From the NCBI GenBank assembly GCA_019359075.1, contig JAHHIB010000018.1, positions 24,995-88,994 on the forward strand: a stretch of DNA of 64,000 nucleotides. Reading direction: 5' to 3'. Below, in pieces: positions 17,270 through 24,857 of the stretch. Position numbers and translations under genes: made by a program. The notes below the pieces were generated by a model. The model did not search any database. It worked only from the letters and a program-made list of their open reading frames with translations, and was not told the DNA's origin. This stretch comes from Kalymmatonema hyalinum WJT4-NPBG1 (GTDB taxonomy: Bacteria; Cyanobacteriota; Cyanobacteriia; Cyanobacteriales; Nostocaceae). The first letter of the stretch is position 1; every line of letters begins with the position of its first letter.

Positions 17270-18127
17270 ATGCATTTGAAGTTATCACGTAAATTATTTG
17301 TTATGGTGCTGCTGTTTATAACAATAGGTGGATGCAAACCAGCACCAACGAATCTTAACGGTCAGCTGGTCATAGGTGTAGTTAGTTACAGTGAAGGCGA
17401 ACAAATACTTGACAAATATACTGACTTTAATCGTTACTTGGCTAAAACAACGGGGGCACGGGTTGAGCTAGAGCCTGCTTACAATGAAAATAAAGCTCTT
17501 GAGCGCATTCAAAGCAAAGCTTGGTCATTGGTGTTTGCTTCTCCAGGTGTAGCAGCAAGTGCGATCGCCGACTACCAATACCGCCCGTTGTTTCTCGTGC
17601 AAGGTTTTAATCATTCCAGGTCGATTTTGGTTGTTCGCAACGACAGCCCAATAAAAGAGTTGAAACAGCTAGAAGGTCAGACGGTTGCTTTGGGTCAACA
17701 AGGTTCAGCAACAGGATATTATTTTCCTATTTATAACCTTTATGGCTTAACATTGGCTGAAATATTATTCGCACCTACACCCAAAATAGTTCTGGAATTA
17801 GTTGCCCAAGGAAAAGCGGATGCTGGTGCTATCTCACTGGCAGAATATAATCTCTACAGCCCGAGCTTAAGCAATACACAGTTTCGCGTGCTTTTCATTG
17901 ACCCTCACAACGTTCCACCGGATGTAGTTTTGATTGCACCTAATATAGAGCCAAACCGCCAAGAGCAAATTCGCAAAATTATGAGTGCAGCTCCATTAAG
18001 TGTAGTTCGAGAAATAGGTTATGTTCCTAATGTGTCAGTTCCAGATTATGATTACATGATTTCTGTAGTGCATCGGGTAAAGTCAATTGATTCCAATGTT
18101 CGCCAAAAGCCTGCTCGCTTGTTTTAA
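17270..18127 (+). CDS. PhnD-like phosphate/phosphonate substrate-binding lipoprotein
   Basis: This 285-residue protein begins with a lipoprotein signal (hydrophobic stretch ending TIGGC, Cys at about 22) and continues with the type 2 periplasmic binding fold of the PhnD family (IGVVSYSEGEQILDKYTDF, FASPGVAASA, GQQGSATGYYFP, GKADAGAISLAEY). No permease or ATPase gene lies beside it, so it probably acts as a ligand sensor and not as a transporter component. Its position next to a periplasmic haem sensor and a kinase supports that, as inference. It diverges from the haem sensor gene. Confidence 0.85.
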   Translation: MHLKLSRKLFVMVLLFITIGGCKPAPTNLNGQLVIGVVSYSEGEQILDKYTDFNRYLAKTTGARVELEPAYNENKALERIQSKAWSLVFASPGVAASAIADYQYRPLFLVQGFNHSRSILVVRNDSPIKELKQLEGQTVALGQQGSATGYYFPIYNLYGLTLAEILFAPTPKIVLELVAQGKADAGAISLAEYNLYSPSLSNTQFRVLFIDPHNVPPDVVLIAPNIEPNRQEQIRKIMSAAPLSVVREIGYVPNVSVPDYDYMISVVHRVKSIDSNVRQKPARLF

Positions 18128-18149
18128 TCAAATTTATGAATTTTTGAAC

Positions 18150-18186
18150 CACAGATGGACACAGATGGACACAGATAATTTATCTG
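18150..18186. repeat. Short direct repeat CACAGATGGA
   Basis: Three near-identical copies of a 10- to 11-base unit lie just after the PhnD-like gene, followed by a small ATAATTTAT stem. This is a known style of dispersed tandem repeat in filamentous cyanobacteria and has no evident coding role. Confidence 0.6.
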
Positions 18187-18268
18187 TATGCAAGAAGTTT
18201 AATGAGCGATCGCGTTATTTGGGCAGTTCAGGGGATGTCAAATCTTTGGAAGGTTGTCATTAATAACC

Positions 18269-19783
18269 TTACACGTCCGCGATTAGTCTTGCTTTTCTTA
18301 AGAAGAATTGCAGTACAGTCTCTTCTTTGGAAATAATATCGGCTCTACCTTCCATCCCCAATTGAACAGCACACTCTTTTTTACCTTGATGTAAAGAAAG
18401 GCTTTCAGGCTCAATTGTGACTTCATAGAAAGCACCGGCACCCGCTGCCTTTTGGCTTGTCGCTGTTGTGGCGGCAACTCCAGTAGTACCATTGGCTTGA
18501 GGGACGAAAGCATCTGGGGAAATCGTTGTTACCTTACCTTTAAGAGTGCCGTAATCGGGATAAGGACAGGAAGAAACACGCAAAAGAACTTTTTGACCTT
18601 CTTTCAACTTGCTTTTCTCTTCAGATGCCACAGATGCCTTGACAACCAAGGGAGCATCACTGGGGACAATCTGCGCTATTTCTTCTCCTGGACGCACGGT
18701 TTGACCAGGGTTTCGCAGGTTGAGCTTGGAGATAATACCGTCCGCGGTGGCAGTCATGACAGTTTGGCTGAGGTCAATTGTCACTTGTTGGAGTTCACGG
18801 ACGTCGCGCTCTAGCTGTTTTTGGATTTCAATTTTTTGTTGGATAAGAGCCTTACGTTCTTTATCTAAAGTCGCTAAGTGGGCTTGTCCTGTCGCTTTTT
18901 CTTGGGCAATGCGTTCTTGTGCGATCGCCACTTCTGCGCCACTCGGATTGAGAATAGCTATTGCACTTCGCCGTTTAGCAACAGCTGCCGAAACAGCTTG
19001 TTGTAGGCGTTGAATTGTTTGTTTTTGTGCCTCAACTGCTGCTTTTTGTGCTTCCACCGCTGACGATTGCTGATTCACAGCGAGTTGTGCTTCCTCGAAT
19101 TGGTCTTGAGAAAGCGCTCCTTCTTTGGCTACTTTCTGATATCGGTTTCGCTTTGATTGGGCTGCTGCTAAGGTGGCAACTGTTGACCCTAAATTCGCTT
19201 GAGTTGACTTTAACTCTGCGAAGGCTTTTTGCAATTCCTCCTGGGCTATCCTGACGTTTGCCTCGGCTTCTTCGACATCAGCACCAGTGGTGATTTGCTT
19301 GTCTTGATATTCCCGAGTGCGACCGCTCAATTCAGCTTCGGCTCCAGCGATAACGCGGTTGATGCGGTCAGTTTCGGCTTTTATCTGGCTACCCATGGCG
19401 CTAATTTGGGCGTTGATTTGAACGAGTTGTAACCGAGACTGCTGGATGTTGCTTTGCAGTTGGCTTTTTTTGGTTTGAAGGCGCGAGTTGTCGATAGTGG
19501 CAATGACATCTCCTTTCTTGACAACTTGATTTTCTTTAACCGAGACGCGCATTACTGGACCTTCCGTTGCAGCCTGCACAATCCGCAATTCACCAGCAGG
19601 ACGGATGTTCGCCTGTGCTTTAACGGTGACTTTGTATTTTGTTACAGAGGCAACGGCGATCGCGATCGCCACGGCGCTAAGCATAACCAGTCCACCAAGA
19701 GTAGTCCAACGACTAATTGGTGGCAGAAATTCGTTTTCTTCAATAAGTGGAAGAGATTCTGCTGAGTTGAAGTGACTAAGCAT
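18269..19783 (-). CDS. HlyD-type membrane fusion protein of a type I / C39 exporter
   Basis: The adaptor links an inner-membrane ABC exporter to the outer membrane. The 504 residues show a cytoplasmic start, a membrane helix (about 32-52), a first biotinyl-lipoyl half (GPVMRVSVKENQVVKKGDVIATID), a long coiled-coil region (about 110-360, rich in Gln, Ala, Glu), and a second lipoyl half with a beta-barrel (ADGIISKLNLRNPGQTVRPGEEIA). The start was set at the ATG at 19783 because the frame upstream of it overlaps the end of the exporter gene; the stop of that gene is seven bases away. It is clearly an operon partner of the exporter. Confidence 0.9.
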   Translation of the reverse strand: MLSHFNSAESLPLIEENEFLPPISRWTTLGGLVMLSAVAIAIAVASVTKYKVTVKAQANIRPAGELRIVQAATEGPVMRVSVKENQVVKKGDVIATIDNSRLQTKKSQLQSNIQQSRLQLVQINAQISAMGSQIKAETDRINRVIAGAEAELSGRTREYQDKQITTGADVEEAEANVRIAQEELQKAFAELKSTQANLGSTVATLAAAQSKRNRYQKVAKEGALSQDQFEEAQLAVNQQSSAVEAQKAAVEAQKQTIQRLQQAVSAAVAKRRSAIAILNPSGAEVAIAQERIAQEKATGQAHLATLDKERKALIQQKIEIQKQLERDVRELQQVTIDLSQTVMTATADGIISKLNLRNPGQTVRPGEEIAQIVPSDAPLVVKASVASEEKSKLKEGQKVLLRVSSCPYPDYGTLKGKVTTISPDAFVPQANGTTGVAATTATSQKAAGAGAFYEVTIEPESLSLHQGKKECAVQLGMEGRADIISKEETVLQFFLRKARLIADV

Positions 19784-19790
19784 GATAATT

Positions 19791-22022
19791 TTATTTACTA
19801 ATTGCCGGAGATTTGCCGTTAGATTCAGATTTGGGGGAAGATTTGACCACCAAACCATTTCTTAATGGGGCAAAGTCTTCTAAGAAGTCTAAGTGGTTAC
19901 CAGGAACAAGCCGCAGTTCCTCAGGAGTGCCTTGAATTTTCAAACGCCCTTCCTCAAGTAGTACAATCCAATCAGCTCGCCCGATGACTTTCGGGCGGTG
20001 GCTAATCATAATTGTGGTTTTCCCGGTTCGGTAGTACAGCAATTTATCTAGCACTTCGGCTTCACTCACCGGGTCAAGAGCGCCAGTGGATTCATCTAAA
20101 ATGAGTACGGGCGGCTCAGTCGCTATGGCTCTAGCTATGGCTAGCCTCTGCCGTTGTCCACCAGAAAGATTCGCGCCAAATTCTCCTAAAACGGTTTGAT
20201 ATTTGTCGGGCAGTTTACTGATAAACTCATCTGCACCAGCTATTTGACAAGCCCTCACAATTTGTTCAAAACTGATGTGGGGATAGCTGAAGCGGAAGTT
20301 GTCAATAATTGAACGACTCCAGAAGTGAGGTTCTTGAGGTACTAGAACTACCTGTTGTCGCAGGCATTCTAAGGAGAGGTCTTGCTGATTATAAATGCCG
20401 TAGCGAATATTACCAGACTGCAGGGAATATAAACCAGCAATCAGTTTAGCGAAGGTACTTTTGCCACAGCCAGATTTACCAATTAAGGCAATGACTTGAC
20501 CGCCAGGTATAGTGAGGGAAAAGTCTTCCAGCAGGTCAACTCTACCTGCGTGGTGAAAGTTGAGGCTGGCGCAGGTAATGTCCGCATCACCAGGAATTTC
20601 TGCCTCTGGTTTTTTGAAATCGTTTTCGTCCTCTGGGGTAGCGTCAATCACCTCTGTCAAACGTTGGATGACAATTTGAGCAGTGATAAACTCATCAACT
20701 AACCCAATGACTGAACCCAAAAAGCCAAGAAAGTTACCACTCAAGCCGCTATACGCTAGCAGCTGACCTATAGTTAGGGTACGATTAATCACTAAGTAGC
20801 TGCCTAACCAGAGTAAGGCAATACTCGTGAAAGTGGAAATAATACTGGTGATTGTGCCGCTGTAAAGCCCCAGCTTCATCGTACTCCAGCCCAAATTAGC
20901 GAGGCGACCAAAATTGCTCTGATACTCTTGCCAAGCTTGGGGTGTGGCTTGGGTAGTTTTTAGCACCTGGACACCGCGAAAAGTTTCGACGAGAAAGCCT
21001 TGGTTTTCTGTACCTAGGACAATCTGGTTGCGGGTTTTCTGGCGCAAGGCGGGGAGAAAAAGCAGGTTGACTCCTGTGACGATGACAAAGGCGGCGAGGG
21101 AAGCTAAAGTGAGTTGCCAGCTGTAGAACAGCATAAAGCCCAAGGAAACTACTGCGATAAAAAATTGGCTGGGTAAACCAAGGACAATTTGGGAAACGAG
21201 AGTATTAATGGCATTAACATCAGCAATGCGGCTGACGACTTCGCCACTGCGTCGTCCTTCAAAGTACTCAAGAGGCAAGTGCAGCAGTTTTCGCCCGTAT
21301 TCTAGGATGAGTCCTAATTGCAGCCGTTGACCAAAGTGACCAATCAGGTGAGATTGTACCAAGCCTATGACGCTGCTAAATAGATTCATGGCGATCGCCC
21401 CAATAGCCACAACAGTTAGCAGCTGAGTATCTCCGCGCACCAGTACATCATCGGTGAGCAGTTGCATCATCAAGGGAGAGACAAGCGAGAGCAGTCCGAT
21501 CGCAATGTTGATGGCGATCGCCTGAGCTAAGATGTTGCGATAGGGCAAAACTCGCTTAAGATAACGCCCAAAGCCGCCAACTTTATCATCCTGCTGTTCG
21601 TAAAAGCGGCTGTCATCAGGCTCCATCAGCAGCATGATACCATTGCCCCAACCTTCAACCAACTCTCTACGGGTGAGATAGCGGATGCCTACACCAGGAT
21701 CGGCAATGACATATTTTTTCCCTTTTTGCCCGTATAAAACGATCCAGTGGTAGCCTTTCCAGTGTATGATCGCAGGTAGGGAAATTTTGTGCAAAGAGTC
21801 GAGTAGTTGTGGGTTAGCTTTAACTTGGCGGGCATTGAATCCTAAAGCTTCGGCTCCCCGTCTTAACCCTAGTAGGCTAGTTCCTCGCGAACCTGTGCCG
21901 ACTGCTTCGCGCACTCGACTGATGGCAAAGGTGCGTCCGTAATGTTTGGCAACAGTAGCAATGCAGGCTGCGCCGCAGTCTTCTTCGCTATGTTGCAAGA
22001 CACTTTGATATTTCATCGTCAA
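19791..22022 (-). CDS. Peptidase C39 domain ABC exporter
   Basis: This 743-residue exporter cuts double-glycine leaders and moves the cargo across the inner membrane. The N-terminal C39 domain has the catalytic Cys16 (SEEDCGAAC), a His in GYHWIVLYG and the following ADPGVGI. Six membrane helices follow (about 165-450), then the ATPase with Walker A GKSGCGKST, signature LSGGQRQRLAIARA and Walker B PVLILDES. Downstream on the same strand is its HlyD partner. Upstream are two genes whose products carry matching double-glycine leaders, so they are the likely cargo. Confidence 0.93.
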   Translation of the reverse strand: MTMKYQSVLQHSEEDCGAACIATVAKHYGRTFAISRVREAVGTGSRGTSLLGLRRGAEALGFNARQVKANPQLLDSLHKISLPAIIHWKGYHWIVLYGQKGKKYVIADPGVGIRYLTRRELVEGWGNGIMLLMEPDDSRFYEQQDDKVGGFGRYLKRVLPYRNILAQAIAINIAIGLLSLVSPLMMQLLTDDVLVRGDTQLLTVVAIGAIAMNLFSSVIGLVQSHLIGHFGQRLQLGLILEYGRKLLHLPLEYFEGRRSGEVVSRIADVNAINTLVSQIVLGLPSQFFIAVVSLGFMLFYSWQLTLASLAAFVIVTGVNLLFLPALRQKTRNQIVLGTENQGFLVETFRGVQVLKTTQATPQAWQEYQSNFGRLANLGWSTMKLGLYSGTITSIISTFTSIALLWLGSYLVINRTLTIGQLLAYSGLSGNFLGFLGSVIGLVDEFITAQIVIQRLTEVIDATPEDENDFKKPEAEIPGDADITCASLNFHHAGRVDLLEDFSLTIPGGQVIALIGKSGCGKSTFAKLIAGLYSLQSGNIRYGIYNQQDLSLECLRQQVVLVPQEPHFWSRSIIDNFRFSYPHISFEQIVRACQIAGADEFISKLPDKYQTVLGEFGANLSGGQRQRLAIARAIATEPPVLILDESTGALDPVSEAEVLDKLLYYRTGKTTIMISHRPKVIGRADWIVLLEEGRLKIQGTPEELRLVPGNHLDFLEDFAPLRNGLVVKSSPKSESNGKSPAISK

Positions 22023-22143
22023 AACTCAAACCATTTAACTTTGTTGGTTTTAGCTCTGTTGTTGATTTTTGGAAAGGTACGCTTCTTGCATCTTTCAGAA
22101 CAATCAAAAACAAATGTGTTATATATCTCTTTGTTGGAGAGAA

Positions 22144-22171
22144 GGCGATCAAGGGGAAAGTCTTGATCGCC
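22144..22171 (-). terminator. Hairpin between the cargo gene and the exporter gene
   Basis: Perfect 10-bp arms (22144-22153 and 22162-22171) are followed on the minus strand by TTCTCT. The hairpin lies 68 bases after the stop of the first small secreted-protein gene and 122 bases before the exporter start. It could end or attenuate transcription so that cargo is made in excess of transporter. Confidence 0.5.
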
Positions 22172-22238
22172 GTAAATGTTCTACTGGTCTAATCAGTTTG
22201 TTTGATCAGACTTTTGAGCGTTTAGCAAAGGTGCTGCA

Positions 22239-22607
22239 TCAGGAGGTGTAGTCAACTCTTATGTCGCCAGTGACAAATACACCGTCTTTATCATCTCTAA
22301 AATCGATTACGTATCTGCCTCCCCGTATGTCAGTCCATGTAGTGGTATCTTTACCAACACTGGCTATCTTTCCATTCGAATTATTAGTATCTACATTTCT
22401 AATAATTGCACCGAAGTCTGGGTTACTCTTAGCCGATTTGGTGTTGGAAGTGAGTTTAATTGTTCCACCGGGTCGCACATTGAACACTCGTGTGGTGAGG
22501 AACGTATCAAAATTAACAGTCGAATTGAAACTACCACCTCCTTCAACAGCAGCAGCTTCTGCGGAAGTTAATTCGGTGAACAGTTGTTCATGCTGATTGT
22601 CTTTCAT
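22239..22607 (-). CDS. Double-glycine-leader secreted protein, beta-rich cargo
   Basis: The 122-residue protein has a leader MKDNQHEQLFTELTSAEAA followed by AVEGG, matching the double-glycine leader rule recognised by C39 exporters, with cleavage expected after residue 24. The remaining 98 residues alternate hydrophobic and polar residues (TIKLTSNTK, GRYVIDFRDD, GDIRVDYTS) and look like an all-beta domain of no recognised family. It is not a typical short bacteriocin. The start was placed at the ATG behind AGGAG; the same leader start and ribosome site occur in the neighbouring paralogue-like gene. Confidence 0.75.
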   Translation of the reverse strand: MKDNQHEQLFTELTSAEAAAVEGGGSFNSTVNFDTFLTTRVFNVRPGGTIKLTSNTKSAKSNPDFGAIIRNVDTNNSNGKIASVGKDTTTWTDIRGGRYVIDFRDDKDGVFVTGDIRVDYTS

Positions 22608-22836
22608 CTTTTTTCTCCTAATTAAGTGCAAATTGTTCTGTATCGTTCCTTAAGGAACTGTCGTTTTGGAAAGCAAGCTGCAAAACTTGTTGTTTTGACT
22701 TGCTACCTATTACTCGGAGAGTTATGTATCTGTTTTACGCAAGCCATTAGTTCTTGTAACATTACTTCACAAAACTAATGGCAATAATGCGAGCTTTACT
22801 GTCTACGCACAAATCCCTAAAAAAGTTGCATGAGGA

Positions 22837-23274
22837 CTAGACGTTTGTCCGAAAAATACCAGTTAGTGAGTTGTCTGGAAGACCAAATGCTTTGGCATTA
22901 GGATAGACCCCGTCCTTCTTTGGTCCACCGTTGGGCGTTAGAATTACCTTAGATGGACGACCTTTGCCAGAGTCTTGGTATATCACCCAGTTACCTCTTA
23001 TTACTTGAATAGACGAAGTCTTGTTATTCCAACCACTACCGATGGCGCTGTTGTCGAGGTTATCATCACCACCAAACGCTTTTGCATTGATTTGCAGTGC
23101 ATCTCCTAGACCACGATTTTCTTTGTCATATAAAATTACATCTGGGTTAGGACCTCCAAAGTAGATATCAATTGCAGCACCACCACTACAGGTAGCAGCA
23201 ACTTCATCGTCAAGTTCGGTGACAGGAGCTTCAAATTCGGCAGTTAGTTCTGTAAACAGTTGCTTGTCTTTCAT
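22837..23274 (-). CDS. Double-glycine-leader secreted protein with beta-gamma-crystallin domain
   Basis: The 145-residue protein shares the MKDKQLFTELT leader start with the next gene and has a GG pair at residues 31-32 (ATCSGG), where the C39 protease should cut. The mature part fits the beta-gamma-crystallin fold: a Y-x5-G pattern at Tyr49-Gly55, the calcium motif NNKTSS at 83-88, which fits (N/D)(N/D)xx(S/T)S, and a second Y-x5-G at Tyr99-Gly105. A weaker DNSLTG lies near the C-terminus. Such domains bind calcium and are usually extracellular. Export by a bacteriocin-type system is unusual for this fold. The domain call is from motif reading only. Confidence 0.72.
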   Translation of the reverse strand: MKDKQLFTELTAEFEAPVTELDDEVAATCSGGAAIDIYFGGPNPDVILYDKENRGLGDALQINAKAFGGDDNLDNSAIGSGWNNKTSSIQVIRGNWVIYQDSGKGRPSKVILTPNGGPKKDGVYPNAKAFGLPDNSLTGIFRTNV

Positions 23275-23575
23275 CTTTTTTCTCCTAATTAAGTATGAGT
23301 TTTTCTGTATCGTTGTCACGTTTTCCAAGTGGGAAAGATGCTTGAGTTTCCCTCTTTTTCTTCCCCACATCTCTAGAATGCTTTTTCTACAAAGACTTGG
23401 TGGCGCACTGTTGGCGCATTCTTAGCTCAGTTTTTAGTTCACTGCCTTTACCGCTGTGCCAAAATATATATGGATAAAATGCAGCTAAAAAGCATCTCAA
23501 TCCGAAATGCTGCAACTGTAGTTTGTAGTTAGGTATATTCCTGCACGCATTAAGATGCACCCCTGGAGGACGACT

Positions 23576-24784
23576 ATGGCAAGTTCACTTCGAGCTTCGC
23601 CCCAAGGGCTAAAAACGGTTGACCAAGCCAGAATTCGCAAGAGCTGGGATAGACAATCTCCCGCTTGGGCTGATGCGGCTAAGGCTTCAGTAGCAACTTT
23701 GAAGCGATTTTGGCAAAAAAAGTATATTCAAGCACAATTTTTTATCGATATTTGTGCGGCAGTTGGACTGGACTGGCAAGAAATTGTTGATAGTTTAGAG
23801 AGCGAAGATTGGGGCGAAGCGCCTGAAGTTTCTGCTTTCTACGGACGCACTGAAGAATTGTCAAAGCTACAGCAATGGATTATCAAAGACCGCTGTCGTG
23901 TGGTAGAGCTGCAAGGCATGGGGGGAATTGGCAAAACTGCTCTGGCGGTACGCAGTGTAGAACAAATTAAAGATGAGTTTGAGTATTTTATTTGGCGCTC
24001 GCTTCGTCATGCTCCATCAGTTAGTGATACCATAGCAAGCTTGCTTTTTTTCTTTCATCAGGAGCAAGATAATCAGGCAAGTTTATCACGATTAGTTGAT
24101 TGTTTACGCAAACACCGTTGTTTAGTGGTACTGGATGATTTGGATGTAATTTTGGACAGCGCTGCTGAAGGATATGAAGGTTATCGAGAACTCATTAAAC
24201 GACTTGGAGAAGAACGTGATTTGCCAAGTTGTTTAGTACTGACGAGTCAACAAAAACCAAAAGAAATTGTTTTATTAGAAGGTGATAAGCTCCCTGTGCG
24301 GTCATTACTACTAAGTGGTTTAGGAGCAGCTGCTGATAAAATTCTTAGCGAAGCAAACTTGATATATGAACCAAAACAAGGGCAAGAACTCATTCAAATG
24401 TATCGAGGAAACCCCTTGGCGTTGAAAATAGTTTCTAAAACTATCAAAGACTTGTTTGGAGGTAATGTAGCCGAATTTTTAAGATACAACACAATAGTGC
24501 TTGGTGATATATTTACAGAAATTTTAGACCTACAGTTTCAACGGCTGTCAGAGCTAGAACAAAAGGTGATGTACGTGTTAACAATTTGTCAACAGCCAAT
24601 AGCGCTAGAGCAATTAAGAGAAAATATATCATCAACCGTATCAACATCAGAAATCATCGAAGCTTTAGACTCCCTCAGTAGGCGATCGCTTATTGAAACA
24701 ACTAGAGAACAGAGTAAAGTGCTTTACACACTGCAACCCGTTGTGATGAAGTACGTTAGAAGAGCGTATTCACAAGGTTTATAA
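23576..24784 (+). CDS. NB-ARC domain STAND ATPase
   Basis: This 402-residue protein has an N-terminal helical domain of the kind found before NB-ARC in cyanobacteria (about 1-75, with a TLKRFW...FIDICAAVGLDWQEIVD pattern), then NB-ARC with Walker A GMGGIGKT (about 121-128), Walker B CLVVLDDLD and the GNPLALKI motif. It stops after a winged-helix-like part, with no WD40 or TPR sensor repeats, so it is short for the class. The start at 23576 is set by GGAGGA five bases upstream. It diverges from the secretion operon and may regulate it, but that is inference. Confidence 0.85.
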   Translation: MASSLRASPQGLKTVDQARIRKSWDRQSPAWADAAKASVATLKRFWQKKYIQAQFFIDICAAVGLDWQEIVDSLESEDWGEAPEVSAFYGRTEELSKLQQWIIKDRCRVVELQGMGGIGKTALAVRSVEQIKDEFEYFIWRSLRHAPSVSDTIASLLFFFHQEQDNQASLSRLVDCLRKHRCLVVLDDLDVILDSAAEGYEGYRELIKRLGEERDLPSCLVLTSQQKPKEIVLLEGDKLPVRSLLLSGLGAAADKILSEANLIYEPKQGQELIQMYRGNPLALKIVSKTIKDLFGGNVAEFLRYNTIVLGDIFTEILDLQFQRLSELEQKVMYVLTICQQPIALEQLRENISSTVSTSEIIEALDSLSRRSLIETTREQSKVLYTLQPVVMKYVRRAYSQGL

Positions 24785-24790
24785 AACAAA

Positions 24791-24822
24791 AAATGGTAGA
24801 GCATACAACTGCTCTACCATTT
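24791..24822. terminator. Bidirectional terminator between NB-ARC gene and clpC
   Basis: Perfect 13-bp arms (24791-24803 and 24810-24822) with a six-base loop and A/T runs on both sides lie between two convergent genes, the ideal layout for a shared terminator. Confidence 0.88.
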
Positions 24823-24857
24823 ATTAAAAGAGTGAAGAGTAAAGAAATTTCTTCTTT

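Noticed and set aside
18269..19858. HlyD protein start 25 codons upstream at 19858
   Set aside because: That extension overlaps the end of the exporter gene and does not look like an adaptor N-terminus; the ATG at 19783 gives the normal layout.
22261..22596. Open frame antisense to the first GG-leader gene
   Set aside because: The minus-strand frame has a ribosome site and a leader shared with its neighbour; the plus-strand frame has none.
22239..23274. Classical short bacteriocins or lanthipeptides
   Set aside because: No modification enzyme (LanM, radical SAM, cyclodehydratase) is nearby and the mature parts are about 100 residues and domain-like.
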